The translations under genes and the position numbers were made by a program. Positions 1 to 9,517 of a stretch of DNA of 64,000 nucleotides are shown one piece after another. The notes under the pieces are model-generated. The model saw nothing but the letters and a program-made list of their open reading frames with translations. It ran no database searches and had not been told where the DNA came from. Every line of letters begins with the position of its first letter. The stretch's first letter is position 1. The stretch is from assembly GCF_001904635.1 (NCBI RefSeq), contig NZ_MRCB01000011.1:1-64000 (forward strand), given 5' to 3'. This DNA comes from Hydrococcus rivularis NIES-593 (GTDB lineage: Bacteria; Cyanobacteriota; Cyanobacteriia; Cyanobacteriales; Microcystaceae).

Positions 1-53
1 AGGTTTAAACCTTATCAAGCTTGAGTAGATATTTGTCTACAAAATTAGTAACT

Positions 54-589
54 ATGATTCAGGTATTTCAGTTAGATAATACTCATAAGGCACTTCTGTT
101 ATTAATTGCTTTTCTACTAGCTATTGAATCATTAACTGGATTTGGTGTATCGCTTTTTCTATCAATTCCTTTATTTTTTAGTCTATTTCCTGATTATAAA
201 GCCTATCGTCTGTCAATTATCGGTATTACTAATATTAATTTTAGCTTCCAGAGTAATATCAGCAATTGCTGAGTTTTTATCCTCGATCGCTATCCTTGAT
301 GATGACACTGCAACAAAGTATCGGTGCGTCTTTAGATAACAGCTTACTGTTTGCGGCGGTGCAAAATAGTGCCGCAGGCTATGCTGTGTTTACCTCTTCG
401 GCAATTGTAGTATTAACGATGACTATTGCCAAAAACTTTGAACGGAACTCTGTTGTTAGCGAACATCAACTGGTATCTTTTGGACTCAAATCAGCATTTT
501 TTATCTATCTCGCACTTGTATTAGGTTTCTGGGCTACCAGTTTGATAGTTCCAAAGATCTTGCACCATTCTCAACAACTGCTGTTATGA
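54..589 (+). pseudogene. L-lactate permease (LctP)-like pseudogene
   Basis: This is a degraded membrane carrier. The first part (frame from 54) reads a hydrophobic segment containing ESLTGFGVSLFL and a following IPLFF..FPDYKAYRLSIIG stretch. That resembles the E-x-V/L-[TS]-GFG region of LctP lactate/glycolate permeases. The last part (frame from 266, to 589) reads DNSLLFAAVQNSAAGYA, like the C-terminal N-[VL]-[LM]-F-x-x-x-Q-x-x-[AS] region of the same family. The two pieces lie in different frames and total about 180 residues against roughly 500 in the family, so there is a large internal deletion plus at least one frameshift. Family assignment rests on remembered motifs. No start or promoter is worth assigning. 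Confidence 0.6.
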
Positions 590-610
590 TAAATTACCTA
601 TCCCATCGAA

Positions 611-693
611 AAAGTCTTCTAAAGAAGACCCGATAGGAATTTTAGTCGATTTTAACCGAGTTGCGCTTTGAGCCTAGAACTAAAGTTCTAGGC
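611..693. repeat. Pair of perfect short palindromes (REP-like)
   Basis: Two hairpins sit between the permease relic and ureC. One is GTCTTCT-AA-AGAAGAC at about 613-628. The other is GCCTAGAACT-AA-AGTTCTAGGC at 672-693. The same design, including the related GTCCTCT-TA-AGAGGAC stem, is seen again at 19036-19087. This suggests a dispersed extragenic palindromic family rather than a gene-specific terminator. The rest of 590-835 shows no gene. Confidence 0.6.
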
Positions 694-835
694 GTTGATG
701 CCAAAGGGGCAAGATCTCAGATAGTTCCCAACATATAATGGTTATCGCGATCGCTCATCCGGATTTGATATCACCAGATCGTGAAAAGAATTCCCCAGAT
801 TTTGCAAAGACAAAAACAAGCTAACTGATTTAGAT

Positions 836-2542
836 TTAAAAAAGGAAATAACGCTGTGCCATGGGTAAAACCGTTGCAGGTTCGCAGGTTAACAACTCGC
901 CATCTGCTCTCACTTCGTAGGTTTCTGGATCGACTTCCATCTTTGGCAAAGCATCATTTAATTTCATATCCCGCTTACTCAAATTGCGGATATTAGAAAC
1001 CGCCACGGCAGGTTTTTGCAAGCCAATTTTTTCGGGAATTTTTGCTTTCAACGCCGCTTTAGAAATAAAGGTTAAAGAAGTTGCTGCGATCGCGCCGCCA
1101 AAACTGCCAAACATGGGACGCATATGCACGGGTTGAGGAGTAGGAATACTAGCATTAGCATCTCCCATTTGCGACCATGCAATAAACCCTCCTTTAATCA
1201 CAATTTCTGGTTTCACGCCAAAAAAGGCAGGTCGCCACAAACATAAATCGGCTAATTTTCCTTCTTCAATCGAACCCACATAATTAGCAATGCCGTGGGT
1301 AATCGCAGGATTAATTGTATATTTGGCAATATAACGTTTAGCACGAAAATTATCGTTTTCTCCTTCTTCTGCCAGCTTTCCTCGCTGTAGCTTCATTTTA
1401 TGGGCGGTTTGCCAAGTGCGAATAATCACTTCTCCTACCCTTCCCATCGCCTGCGAGTCAGATGAAATCATGCTAAACGCACCAAGATCGTGGAGGATAT
1501 CTTCTGCGGCAATGGTTTCCCGGCGAATGCGAGATTCGGCAAAGGCAACATCTTCGGGAATGCTTTTATCGAGGTGGTGGCACACCATTAACATATCCAG
1601 GTGTTCTTCTAGGGTATTGATAGTGTAAGGGCGGGTGGGATTGGTAGAGGAAGGAAGTACGTTTGCTTCGCCGCAGACGCGAATGATATCGGGTGCGTGA
1701 CCTCCTCCTGCGCCTTCGGTGTGGTAGGTATGAATGACGCGGTTTTTGAAGGCGGCGATGGTAGTTTCTACAAATCCTGCTTCGTTGAGAGTGTCGGTGT
1801 GAATGGCGACTTGTACGTCGTATTCATCTGCGATGGATAAGCAAGTATCGATCGCGGCAGGCGTAGTTCCCCAGTCTTCGTGTAGCTTCAATCCCATCGC
1901 ACCCGCGACGATTTGTTCTGCTAATCCTTCGGGTTGACTGCTATTGCCTTTCCCCAAAAATCCCAAATTGACAGGAAAAGCATCCGCCGCTTGTAACATC
2001 CGGTAAATATTCCATGCGCCAGGAGTACAGGTTGTAGCGTTAGTTCCCGTAGCGGGTCCGGTGCCGCCGCCTATCATAGTAGTAATGCCAGACGCGATCG
2101 CAACTTCGATTTGTTGGGGACAGATGAAGTGAATGTGAGCGTCAATGCCTCCCGCCGTGAGAATCATGCCTTCTCCGGCAACGGCTTCGGTAGCGGGTCC
2201 GATAATAATATTAACGTTATCCTGAATATAGGGATTGCCTGCTTTCCCTATCTTGTAAATTTTACCGTCTTTGATCCCAACATCGGCTTTAACAATTCCC
2301 CACCAGTCGAGAATAAGAGCATTCGTAATTACCATATCGACTGCGCCATCGTCGCGGGAAATCGGAGATTGTCCCATGCCATCGCGGATGACTTTCCCGC
2401 CGCCAAATTTGACTTCATCGCCGTAGGTCGTATAATCTTGTTCGACTTCAATAAATAATTCTGTATCTGCTAAACGAACGCGATCGCCTACTGTTGGTCC
2501 ATAGGTTTCTGCATAGGCGCGGCGATCCATTCTATAACTCAT
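836..2542 (-). CDS. ureC: Urease subunit alpha
   Basis: Catalytic subunit of the cytoplasmic nickel urease, which hydrolyses urea to ammonia and carbamate. At 568 residues it is family length. All nickel-site residues are readable: H136 and H138 (DAHIHF), the carbamylated lysine K219 (GLKLHEDWG), H248 (HTDTLNE), H274 ([15 protein letters not shown]) and D362 (SSDSQAMGR). The mobile-flap C321-H322 is present in [12 protein letters not shown]. The ATG at 2542 is preceded by AAGGAGAAG, a good ribosome site. ureA, ureB and accessory genes are not adjacent; scattered urease genes are common in cyanobacteria. Function is certain; activity depends on Ni-chaperone genes elsewhere. Confidence 0.98.
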   Translation of the reverse strand: MSYRMDRRAYAETYGPTVGDRVRLADTELFIEVEQDYTTYGDEVKFGGGKVIRDGMGQSPISRDDGAVDMVITNALILDWWGIVKADVGIKDGKIYKIGKAGNPYIQDNVNIIIGPATEAVAGEGMILTAGGIDAHIHFICPQQIEVAIASGITTMIGGGTGPATGTNATTCTPGAWNIYRMLQAADAFPVNLGFLGKGNSSQPEGLAEQIVAGAMGLKLHEDWGTTPAAIDTCLSIADEYDVQVAIHTDTLNEAGFVETTIAAFKNRVIHTYHTEGAGGGHAPDIIRVCGEANVLPSSTNPTRPYTINTLEEHLDMLMVCHHLDKSIPEDVAFAESRIRRETIAAEDILHDLGAFSMISSDSQAMGRVGEVIIRTWQTAHKMKLQRGKLAEEGENDNFRAKRYIAKYTINPAITHGIANYVGSIEEGKLADLCLWRPAFFGVKPEIVIKGGFIAWSQMGDANASIPTPQPVHMRPMFGSFGGAIAATSLTFISKAALKAKIPEKIGLQKPAVAVSNIRNLSKRDMKLNDALPKMEVDPETYEVRADGELLTCEPATVLPMAQRYFLF

Positions 2543-2627
2543 ATTTTCTTCTCCTTATCTCCCTATAATTATAGAAGTCAAAAGTCAGTTTTTATGATTT
2601 ATAATTCAGAATTTATAATTGACGAAA

Positions 2628-3110
2628 ATGGCAGCTGAAATCGAACGAAAGTTTCTAGTTAAAGGAGATTCTTGGCGTTCTTTAGGCACTAGAAAAGTTT
2701 ATCGCCAAGGCTATATTTCTACAGTTAATGGCATAACCGTTCGCGTGAGAATCGCTGGCGAGAATGGGTATTTGACTATTAAAGGGAAAACAAAAGGGAT
2801 GACCAGACAGGAATTTGAGTATCCTATCCCAGTTGAAGATGCAAAAATGATGTTAGATACTCTGTGCGATCGCCCTTTGATTGAAAAGATTAGATATAAG
2901 ATTTATTTAGAAGATTTGCTGTGGGAAGTCGATGAATTTTTAGGAGAAAATAAAGGATTAATTTTGGCAGAAGTTGAATTGAATGATGAGAAGCAAAAGA
3001 TTGAATTGCCAGATTGGCTCGATCGCGAAGTAACGGGCGATCTAAGATATTACAATTCCAACTTAGCTAAATATCCCTATCAGCAATGGAAAGATTCTGT
3101 AGAAATGTGA
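2628..3110 (+). CDS. CYTH domain (triphosphate tunnel) protein
   Basis: A single CYTH domain of 160 residues fills the protein. The signature ExExK reads E-I-E-R-K-F at the very N-terminus. Further on come RVRIAGENGYLTIKGK and the acidic/basic tunnel strands ending in AEVELNDE. Members of this family bind triphosphates in a beta-barrel tunnel with a divalent metal; bacterial single-domain forms are usually inorganic triphosphatases, and adenylate cyclase or thiamine triphosphatase activity is known in relatives. The ATG at 2628 places the motif at residue 4 as in homologues; a TTG nine bases earlier is an unlikely start. Transcribed divergently from ureC with an AT-rich spacer. Substrate cannot be read from the sequence. 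Confidence 0.9.
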   Translation: MAAEIERKFLVKGDSWRSLGTRKVYRQGYISTVNGITVRVRIAGENGYLTIKGKTKGMTRQEFEYPIPVEDAKMMLDTLCDRPLIEKIRYKIYLEDLLWEVDEFLGENKGLILAEVELNDEKQKIELPDWLDREVTGDLRYYNSNLAKYPYQQWKDSVEM

Positions 3111-3174
3111 ATTACTATTCATACTGATTTTTTATTTAAAATTTGTAGAGTTTCTTAAACCACACATTAAAGTA

Positions 3175-3235
3175 ATACCATTTTTCATTCATTAATGACA
3201 GAGATAGTCGATCGCGAAAACCTGAAAATTGGTAT
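3175..3235 (+). repeat. MITE-like repeat, short ('empty') copy
   Basis: A 61-bp copy of the dispersed element seen at 15041, 19096 and 35747. It begins ATACCATTTTTCATT and ends CCTGAAAATTGGTAT, giving imperfect inverted termini (TACCA[A/T]TTTTCA). The central CACCCCCAACCCC hairpin module of the other copies is absent: the left and right arms join directly through a single GTCGATCGC. The surrounding spacer 3111-3437 contains no gene that I can see. Confidence 0.8.
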
Positions 3236-3437
3236 AAGCTTACAAAGCGATCGCTAAGAATTAAAAGTAGTTCTACTCCTATACTTTAGTAATTTGTCAA
3301 GTATCGGTAAGAACTTTCTTTCAATTGACAAGTACATTCAATAAAACTTTTGATATCTATAGCGAAACTTCACCCCACCACAAGGGAATGAATTTCCTGA
3401 TTCGATCGCGGAATTCTTTGCCTATGGGATTAAATGA

Positions 3438-4655
3438 TTATTGATTACTGATTACTGATTTAGCGATCGCAGCTAGTTGCATATAAGCGGGATATGTTCC
3501 CTCGGCTTTAATTCGCTTGATTTCTGCATCGGGAATGGACAGATTTTGCCTAACGGCTATGGCTTTAACGAGATCGCCGCGATCGATAACGCCAGCTACC
3601 GCACCCGACGGAGAAAGTACTGTAATCCGCCTATCCTCTATCTGTTCTAAGCAATTGATGACTTCTAGCAAAGAAGTCTTTTCTTGCACCGAAGGGATTT
3701 CGGTTAAGGGATGGGCAATATTTGCCAAAGTTTTACTCTCCCATTCGCTGCGTTCTATCGAGTGTAAATCTCTCATCCGAATCAAACCGCGATAGCGTCC
3801 CTCAGAAGCGGCATAGTAAGTACTAGGAGAAGTTATCTCGGCAAGAATATATTCCTGGGCAAAATCTCGCAGCGTTAGATTGGCGTTAACGACTCGAAAC
3901 TCACGATCCATCGCATCGGCTGCCACTAAATTTAACAAACTCTCCTGCAACCCAGTCAGGCGATCGTAAGCGCTGGCATTACGCAAAACGAACCAACCAA
4001 TAAAAGCAATCCAAACAGCACTAATTTCTCCCGTCAGCAAAACGAGCAACAAGCCAACCGAGATTCCCAAAAATCCCATTAACTTCCCGCTTGCAGAAGC
4101 CCAGCGCATACCTGAGAAGCGATCGCCCGTACACTTCCAGACAACAGCTTTTAAAACTTGCCCGCCATCTAGGGGAAGTCCTGGAATTAAGTTGAATAAT
4201 GCCAAAACTAAATTAATCCTAGCTAAATCAGCAGCAACAAATCCTAACAGGCTAGATTCGCTGCCCAAGCGAGTCAGGCTCAAAAACAATGCAAACAGTA
4301 TCAAACTGACAACTGGTCCCGCGATCGCGACTAGAAAAGCTTCTCCAGGCGTTTTTGATTCTCGGTCGATCGAAGCAATGCCCCCGAAAAGAAACAGGGT
4401 AATAGAATTGACGGAAATTCCCTGAGAACGGGCTACCAGACTGTGACCCAACTCGTGCAACAACACCGAAGCAAAAAGCAACAGAGCCAGTATCAGTCCA
4501 GCAAACCAGCCCAGTAGTGGCGAACTACCAGACAAACCGCTAGCATTGACATCCCCTGCATTGATAAAAGTAACAAAAGCTAAAATCAAAAACCATGAGA
4601 AATCTATATAAAAAGGAATGTCAAATAAAGATCCAATTCGCCAATTCGTTCGCAT
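3438..4655 (-). CDS. Site-2 protease family (M50B) with CBS pair
   Basis: Integral-membrane zinc metalloprotease of 405 residues. The HExxH motif is HELGH at residues 67-71 inside a hydrophobic helix. The third zinc ligand is the Asp of NLIPGLPLDGG (about residue 163). Hydrophobic segments occur around 20-35, 50-68, 105-130, 145-158 and 190-222. The C-terminal third (about 240-395) has the two-repeat pattern of a CBS pair, which binds adenine nucleotides in this subfamily and probably senses energy state. Site-2 proteases cut membrane-embedded helices, for example anti-sigma factors; the substrate here is unknown. The start ATG at 4655 follows GGTGAG. The gene lies just downstream of the FHA protein on the same strand. 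Confidence 0.93.
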   Translation of the reverse strand: MRTNWRIGSLFDIPFYIDFSWFLILAFVTFINAGDVNASGLSGSSPLLGWFAGLILALLLFASVLLHELGHSLVARSQGISVNSITLFLFGGIASIDRESKTPGEAFLVAIAGPVVSLILFALFLSLTRLGSESSLLGFVAADLARINLVLALFNLIPGLPLDGGQVLKAVVWKCTGDRFSGMRWASASGKLMGFLGISVGLLLVLLTGEISAVWIAFIGWFVLRNASAYDRLTGLQESLLNLVAADAMDREFRVVNANLTLRDFAQEYILAEITSPSTYYAASEGRYRGLIRMRDLHSIERSEWESKTLANIAHPLTEIPSVQEKTSLLEVINCLEQIEDRRITVLSPSGAVAGVIDRGDLVKAIAVRQNLSIPDAEIKRIKAEGTYPAYMQLAAIAKSVISNQ

Positions 4656-4713
4656 AGCTCACCCTGAATCGGAGATTGGTAGGAGCAAGAAGTACTTTGC
4701 CCCTACAGCCATT

Positions 4714-5670
4714 TCAACTCAATTGGAAGATAAACGTCACTTTATCTCCCTTGCCCAAACCGATGCGATCGCCACTTCTAAGTCGATGGCGATTACCTGG
4801 TAGAAGAGGCGTGTGGTTGATATAGGTTCCATTAGAACTGCCCATATCTTCTATATAGAAAGTATCTCCCTCCACGCGAATATCCGCATGGACGCGAGAG
4901 ACAATTTCCGAATCTGGAAAACCGGAAACATCGACATCGGGAGGAATCTGCTCGTTAGGCTTACCAATGTGAATAACGGGTAGAGCATAGGAGAGTTCGA
5001 TCCGAGTTTGCGTTTGAACGTGCAACAAACTCGCCGTTTGAATTTGTAGTCTTGTCGGAGCGCTGCCAGCCATAGGAGTCGAGGGATAGGGGGTGGGAGG
5101 CGGAGATGGTGACGAGCTAACTTTAGGCGGCGAGCTAACTTTAGGTGCCGATTTCGGTACGGACAATGGCTTGCTAGGAGGCGGTTCTGGCAGTGCAAGC
5201 GAACCCGCTTCTGACTCTGGTTTGGTGGCTTTCGGGTTTGCCGAGACGGGAGGAGCAACTGATGGAGGCGGCGCAATTGGCTTGGGTTCGGAGGATGCCG
5301 CCACACCTGGCTTGGAAGACGCAGCGTCGGAACTCTTGCCGACGCGACCGCCATCCGTTGCTGCCACAGCCGAATTAGCTAGGTTTACTGGCTTGGTTTG
5401 AATGGATTGCGCAACCGCGATCGCTTCTTCCTTCTCACTTTCGCTAGCCGAAACTCTGTTGGAACTGACGATTGTCTCTGGAATGTCATCAGCAGAGTCG
5501 CCCATCTCCTGTTTCAAACTAAAGCCGCACTGACCGCAAAAAGTTGCGTCCGTCTGTACGGGAGCGCCGCAGTTCGGACAGTTAGTCGTTGTCGGCAAAG
5601 GCGTGTAGCAAGCTTCGCACTGAATTGCTTCGTCAGGATTTTGGTGGTTGCAATGAGGGCAGACAATCAT
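4714..5670 (-). CDS. Double zinc-ribbon and FHA domain protein
   Basis: Signalling-type adaptor with three parts. The N-terminus has two zinc ribbons (CPHCNHQNPDEAIQCEACYT, then NCPNCGAPV..FCGQCG). The middle, about 70-210, is a Pro/Ser/Ala-rich, probably disordered linker. The C-terminal FHA domain contains SRVHADI, EDMGSSNGTYIN and LRSGDRIGLG, the motifs that contact phosphothreonine. No membrane segment. FHA proteins bind phosphorylated partners, typically Ser/Thr kinase targets; no kinase is adjacent. The ATG at 5670 puts the first ribbon Cys at residue 4; an upstream GTG at 5676 is also possible. Partner unknown. Confidence 0.9.
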   Translation of the reverse strand: MIVCPHCNHQNPDEAIQCEACYTPLPTTTNCPNCGAPVQTDATFCGQCGFSLKQEMGDSADDIPETIVSSNRVSASESEKEEAIAVAQSIQTKPVNLANSAVAATDGGRVGKSSDAASSKPGVAASSEPKPIAPPPSVAPPVSANPKATKPESEAGSLALPEPPPSKPLSVPKSAPKVSSPPKVSSSPSPPPTPYPSTPMAGSAPTRLQIQTASLLHVQTQTRIELSYALPVIHIGKPNEQIPPDVDVSGFPDSEIVSRVHADIRVEGDTFYIEDMGSSNGTYINHTPLLPGNRHRLRSGDRIGLGKGDKVTFIFQLS

Positions 5671-5679
5671 AGTCACTCA

Positions 5680-5740
5680 TCAGTTATCGGTTATCAGTTA
5701 TCAGTTGTTAATTATCAGTTGTCAGTTACTAATTATTAGC
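5680..5740. repeat. Degenerate heptamer run (TTATCAG/TTAGTCG type)
   Basis: Short runs of TCAGTTA/TTATCAG heptamers fill the gap between the FHA gene and pgl. Similar heptamer tracts appear near 3435-3460, 8745-8765, 22020-22075 and 57040-57110. Short tandem heptamers are common between cyanobacterial genes. The array is too short and irregular for CRISPR. Confidence 0.7.
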
Positions 5741-6502
5741 TTTAAGAGACTGGTCGCCGATCGCTCGTTGGTCACTGGTCGTTGAATTCAGTTCTGCTCC
5801 GGCTGCTTTGTCTAGCAGCCACCACAGTTCTCCCTTGGGTTGGACTAATCGTGCGGGATAGGTCATCTCGTCTCCTGAAGGAGCAAAAATTTGCTTTAGA
5901 GCAGGTCGTTTGCTTTCGCCCGCGACTAGAAAGATAACGCAACGAGCTTGGTTAATCAGACGGGCAGTAAAGGTTAGACGAGGTTGACCGTCTTTGTTGC
6001 CCACTGTTACCAAGCGATCGCTGACTTTAAGTGCCTCGGTACGAGGAAATAAAGATGCCGTATGTCCGTCATCTCCAATGCCCAATAACACGATATCAAA
6101 AACGGGAACTTCTCCGCTATGAAGCTTAAACCATTGCTGCAATTCTGTTTCGTAATTTTGGGCATCGCGGGCAGGGTCGCCCGCACTCGTCGGCATGGGG
6201 TGAATATTGGCAGCTGGAATGCTAACCCGATCGAGCCAAGCTTGACGAGCCATTCGCTGATTGCTTTCGGGATGGTCTGACGGAACATAGCGCTCGTCGC
6301 CCCAAAATACCTGAATTTTCTCCCAAGGCAAAGGTTGCTCCGCCAGGGCTTCGTACAAGGGTTTAGGAGTACTGCCCCCTGATAAAGCCAGCGTACACTG
6401 CCCTCGCTCTTGAATGGCGCTCTGCATTTTTTCTAGTACGAGAGTCAGCGATCGCTCTATGAGTGCTTGTTTATCGGGCAAAATCTCAACTAATTTTTTC
6501 AT
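5729..6502 (-). CDS. pgl: 6-phosphogluconolactonase
   Basis: Hydrolyses 6-phosphogluconolactone in the oxidative pentose phosphate pathway, the main dark carbon-oxidation route in cyanobacteria. SOL/DevB-type family features are clear: LALSGGSTPKPLYEAL near the N-terminus, VFWGDERYVPSDHPESN, and LLGIGDDGHTASLFP. The ATG at 6502 follows AAGGGAATAGTG and begins MKKLVEILPDK; an upstream TTG at 6523 is less likely. The last ~18 residues (TTSDQRAIGDQSLKANN) are encoded by the degenerate heptamer tract and look like a recently gained tail. Cytoplasmic, monocistronic by spacing. Confidence 0.95.
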   Translation of the reverse strand: MKKLVEILPDKQALIERSLTLVLEKMQSAIQERGQCTLALSGGSTPKPLYEALAEQPLPWEKIQVFWGDERYVPSDHPESNQRMARQAWLDRVSIPAANIHPMPTSAGDPARDAQNYETELQQWFKLHSGEVPVFDIVLLGIGDDGHTASLFPRTEALKVSDRLVTVGNKDGQPRLTFTARLINQARCVIFLVAGESKRPALKQIFAPSGDEMTYPARLVQPKGELWWLLDKAAGAELNSTTSDQRAIGDQSLKANN

Positions 6503-6523
6503 CACTATTCCCTTGTCTGACAA

Positions 6524-6903
6524 GGTTCTCCTTCTTTTACAGAGTGCTGTTTAAACTCTCAAGCAAACTTCAAAAAAACTTTACATCCCATTGGTTTCGG
6601 TTTATCTATATTATATTGAAGTGATATTTACAAAAATTCAGGGATCGGAATTCAGCATATTCTGCAACAAAGACTGCGTTCTAGAGAAAAGAACTGTTAC
6701 GGAATTAGCATTATTTAACAATAATGGTAGGTCGTTCTCAGGCAACTTTGAGTTTTTAATTCCGACCTCTCTCTGTAAAGATGTAACAAACTCTGTTTTT
6801 ATCTCTAATAATCGATAGTTCGATTTTTATATCAGTCACCCTCATGATAGTTTAGATTTCATTGCCTTAATTCCTAATTTGTAAACAATCGACCATAAAA
6901 GCG
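6524..6903. other. 380-bp gene-free spacer
   Basis: AT-rich spacer between the divergent pgl and HpsJ-like genes. An open stretch at 6591-6818 begins with TTG, has no ribosome site and resembles nothing known, so I do not call it. Promoters for both genes are expected here, but I see no clear paired -35/-10 motif. Confidence 0.5.
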
Positions 6904-7698
6904 ATGAATAGCTCGACATTTACTTCTTTATCCCTCAAATTAATCGGGACGATCTTCATTCTCTCCTCGTTACTCGACTATGTGACTCTGGGGATCCCTT
7001 TTAACTGGCAAAGTGCCCAATGGCAAATTAACTTTGTCACCAGTATTGTCGATCGCGGGATCGTTCCCATGGTAGGTATGGCTCTTATTTTGTTGGGATA
7101 CTGGATCGATAGCAATAGTGGCAGTCCTGCCAAGGGGCCGGGATTGAGGCTGCCTGTATTTATTCTGGCAAGCGTTCTGGGGCTGCTATTCTTGCTGTTA
7201 GTGCCCGTTCACTTGAACAATCTCAATCAGGCTAAAACTGTTGCCCTAGAACAAATCCAGCAGGGAGCCGGACAGGGAGAAGAACAAATCAAAAATCGTT
7301 TGGCTCAGATCAATACACTTTCCCAAAATCCTCAACTCATCGACCAAGAACTCGCACGACTCAACCAAATCATTGAAACGGGTCAAGTTCAAGGAAGACA
7401 GGTTAATGCTCAAGTCCTAGAACAAGCGCGTCAAACTAGAGATCAACTACAAGGACTCAGAGACTTAGCGAAAAACCCCCAACAGTTCAAACAACGATTG
7501 GAGGAGCTGAAAAATCAATGGCAAACTCAATTGCTTGACATCCGACGCAATGCAGAAAATCAAGCCAAGAGCGAAGCACTCAAGCAAGGGCTACGAGTTG
7601 GATTGAGTAGCTTAATGCTAGCAATCGGTTACAGCGCGATCGGCTGGCTTGGTTTTAGAGGCTTGGGAAGCATGAAAACCAGCCGCTCCAGAGTTTAA
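6904..7698 (+). CDS. HpsJ-like membrane protein
   Basis: 264-residue membrane protein. It has an N-terminal hydrophobic region (about 10-28 and 50-66, containing NFVTSIVDRGIVPMVGMALI), a third segment at about 77-99, a long Gln/Glu/Leu-rich coiled coil (about 100-220), and a final hydrophobic helix near 230-250. This layout and the INFVT-IVDRGIVP motif match what I recall of the cyanobacterial HpsJ family, named from the hormogonium polysaccharide locus of Nostoc. The biochemical role is unproven. Here it stands alone rather than in an hps cluster, although glycosyltransferase genes follow within 10 kb. A hairpin terminator follows the gene. Confidence 0.65.
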   Translation: MNSSTFTSLSLKLIGTIFILSSLLDYVTLGIPFNWQSAQWQINFVTSIVDRGIVPMVGMALILLGYWIDSNSGSPAKGPGLRLPVFILASVLGLLFLLLVPVHLNNLNQAKTVALEQIQQGAGQGEEQIKNRLAQINTLSQNPQLIDQELARLNQIIETGQVQGRQVNAQVLEQARQTRDQLQGLRDLAKNPQQFKQRLEELKNQWQTQLLDIRRNAENQAKSEALKQGLRVGLSSLMLAIGYSAIGWLGFRGLGSMKTSRSRV

Positions 7699-7714
7699 AC
7701 AAGCTCTACTGAAT

Positions 7715-7745
7715 TCCCGCACCAAAATCGGAGCGGGATTTTTTT
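7715..7745 (+). terminator. Rho-independent terminator
   Basis: TCCCGC (7715-7720) pairs with GCGGGA (7733-7738) and is followed by a run of seven T. It lies 17 bases after the HpsJ-like stop codon. Confidence 0.8.
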
Positions 7746-7986
7746 AGTTGTCAATTATGATACAATTAGTTTGAAAATCTTAATAAAATTATGTTTTGCT
7801 TCGGTTTCAAGCTACATATACACATTAAAAGCCAAATGTCAATACTTGAAACAATTTTTTGCAAGTCTTAAAAATAATAAATATACTGATAGCTATTAAG
7901 AAAAAATTATGAATGTTCCGCGCCCTGCTGTATTAGGAACCGTTTAGTTAAAACAGCAGTAGGCTTAATTTCAAAACATCCCTGGT

Positions 7987-8733
7987 ATGAAGAATCTGCC
8001 CCCCGTGCTCCAACGCTTCAAGCAGGATCTAAAAAACGACCTTATAGCGGGTCTTCTCGTCGTTATTCCTCTAGCTACGACTATTTGGCTAACGATTACC
8101 GTAGCGAGTTGGGTAATCGATTTCCTGACTCAGATTCCCAAACAGCTAAATCCCTTTGACGGTCTCGATCCAATTGTGACCTACTTGCTCAACCTGTTGG
8201 TAGGCTTCGCTGTTCCCCTCCTGTGCATTTTGCTGATTGGCTTAATGGCACGCAATATTGCCGGGCGATGGCTGCTGGACTTGGGAGAACAGATTCTACA
8301 GGCAATACCCCTAGCTGGAGCGGTCTACAAAACCCTGCAACAAATTCTCGAAACCCTTTTTAAAGATTCCAAAAGCAAATTTCGCCGCGTCGTCATGGTA
8401 GAATACCCCCGCCCAGGAATCTGGAGTATTGGTTTTGTGACTGGAACAGTCAGTCCTATGATTCAGTCTCAGATTTCCAAACCCGTTCTAAGCGTTTTTA
8501 TTCCCACAACTCCCAACCCAACGTCGGGTTGGTATGCGATAGTACCAGAAGAAGAGGCAATTACCCTTTCGATATCGATCGAAGATGCTTTTAAAATTCT
8601 CATTTCTGGCGGCATTGTCGGTGCTGATGCCCCTTCCGCCTCAGTACCGCTTTCTTTACCAAGGACATATCAAAAAATGGACCTAGAAACTCCCTCATCC
8701 GACGAAAAACGCCGAGCCGTAACCGAATCTTAG
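7987..8733 (+). CDS. DUF502 membrane protein
   Basis: 248 residues with two strong transmembrane segments. One is near 18-45 (DLIAGLLVVIPLATTIWLT) and the other near 65-95 (LLVGFAVPLLCILLIGLMA). A conserved soluble part follows, with PLAGAVYKTLQQILETLF, VVMVEYPRPGIWSIGFVTG and VFIPTTPNPTSGWY. These are the hallmark stretches of the DUF502 family, found in cyanobacteria, plastids and many bacteria; plant members include LIKE-COV proteins. Function in bacteria is unknown. Followed after 65 bases by nusB on the same strand, probably the same transcript. The C-terminal 30 residues are low-complexity. Confidence 0.93.
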   Translation: MKNLPPVLQRFKQDLKNDLIAGLLVVIPLATTIWLTITVASWVIDFLTQIPKQLNPFDGLDPIVTYLLNLLVGFAVPLLCILLIGLMARNIAGRWLLDLGEQILQAIPLAGAVYKTLQQILETLFKDSKSKFRRVVMVEYPRPGIWSIGFVTGTVSPMIQSQISKPVLSVFIPTTPNPTSGWYAIVPEEEAITLSISIEDAFKILISGGIVGADAPSASVPLSLPRTYQKMDLETPSSDEKRRAVTES

Positions 8734-8798
8734 CGAATAGCGTCGGTGGTTAGTCGTTAGTCGTTTCCCCTACCGTCTCTTCTTCCCCTCTCTACATT

Positions 8799-9437
8799 AT
8801 GCCTCCTCGTCTACAACCTCGCCGCGTTGCCCGCGAAATCGCCCTCTTAAGTCTAAGTCAATTGAAAGGAACTTCAGACAAGCTCGATCGCCAAGAATTA
8901 AACGATCTCGTTTTAATCGCTATTAGGACGCTGATCGGCGAGATTCACGAAACGCTAGAAACGTCTGCGACTGAAGTCACGCGCGCTAACGAACAATTAT
9001 TAAAGAGCGAAACCCGCGCTACTAGCGTTGAAAGTGCTAAAGCAATGGTCAAAGAAGCGATCGCGCTAACGCAAAGTGCCATTAATCGACTAGCGATTGC
9101 CGTAGAACTACCAGAATTAGTGCAACTATCGAGCCAGTATGAAGTTCGCGAATACGCGATCGAATTAATTGGAACAGTCAATCGCAGGAGTCGAGAGATC
9201 GACCGACAGATTGAAGCCTCGCTTTTGGATTGGCAATTAAATCGCCTGCCGAGGATCGATCGCGATATTTTGCGGATAGCGGTAGCAGAGATTTTATTTC
9301 TCGATATTCCCCAAAAAGTTGCCATCAACGAAGCAGTGGAATTAGCCAAGCGCTATTCTGACGAAGATGGCTATCGCTTTATCAACGGCGTGCTAAGGCG
9401 AGTGAGCGATCGCCTAAAAGCCGAAGCTAAAAGCTAA
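8799..9437 (+). CDS. nusB: Transcription antitermination factor NusB
   Basis: RNA-binding antitermination factor that acts with NusE (S10) on boxA of rRNA leaders. The typical start [15 protein letters not shown] and the C-terminal signature [33 protein letters not shown] identify it. At 212 residues it is longer than the ~140-residue E. coli protein because of a helical insert around 50-115, as is usual in cyanobacteria. The gene lies between DUF502 and ftsY, all on the plus strand with short gaps, consistent with one operon. No residue loss is apparent in the C-terminal helical core. Confidence 0.95.
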   Translation: MPPRLQPRRVAREIALLSLSQLKGTSDKLDRQELNDLVLIAIRTLIGEIHETLETSATEVTRANEQLLKSETRATSVESAKAMVKEAIALTQSAINRLAIAVELPELVQLSSQYEVREYAIELIGTVNRRSREIDRQIEASLLDWQLNRLPRIDRDILRIAVAEILFLDIPQKVAINEAVELAKRYSDEDGYRFINGVLRRVSDRLKAEAKS

Positions 9438-9517
9438 AGTCCAGCGATCGATTTGGCAATCCTAATCGTTAAGATCGATTACAGAGAGTTTAGTGTAGTG
9501 AATTAACGATCGCTGTT

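Noticed and set aside
1416-2458. Open frames antisense to ureC
   Set aside because: Shadows of the urease codons; no ribosome site and no family resemblance.
4851-5401. Alternative frames rich in Arg/Pro or Gly across the FHA gene linker
   Set aside because: Arise from the biased Pro/Ser linker codons read out of frame.
5680-5740. Possible CRISPR or iteron array
   Set aside because: Units are about 7 bp, irregular and without spacers; typical cyanobacterial heptamer repeats.
6591-6818. 75-codon open frame
   Set aside because: Begins with TTG, no ribosome site, composition not protein-like.
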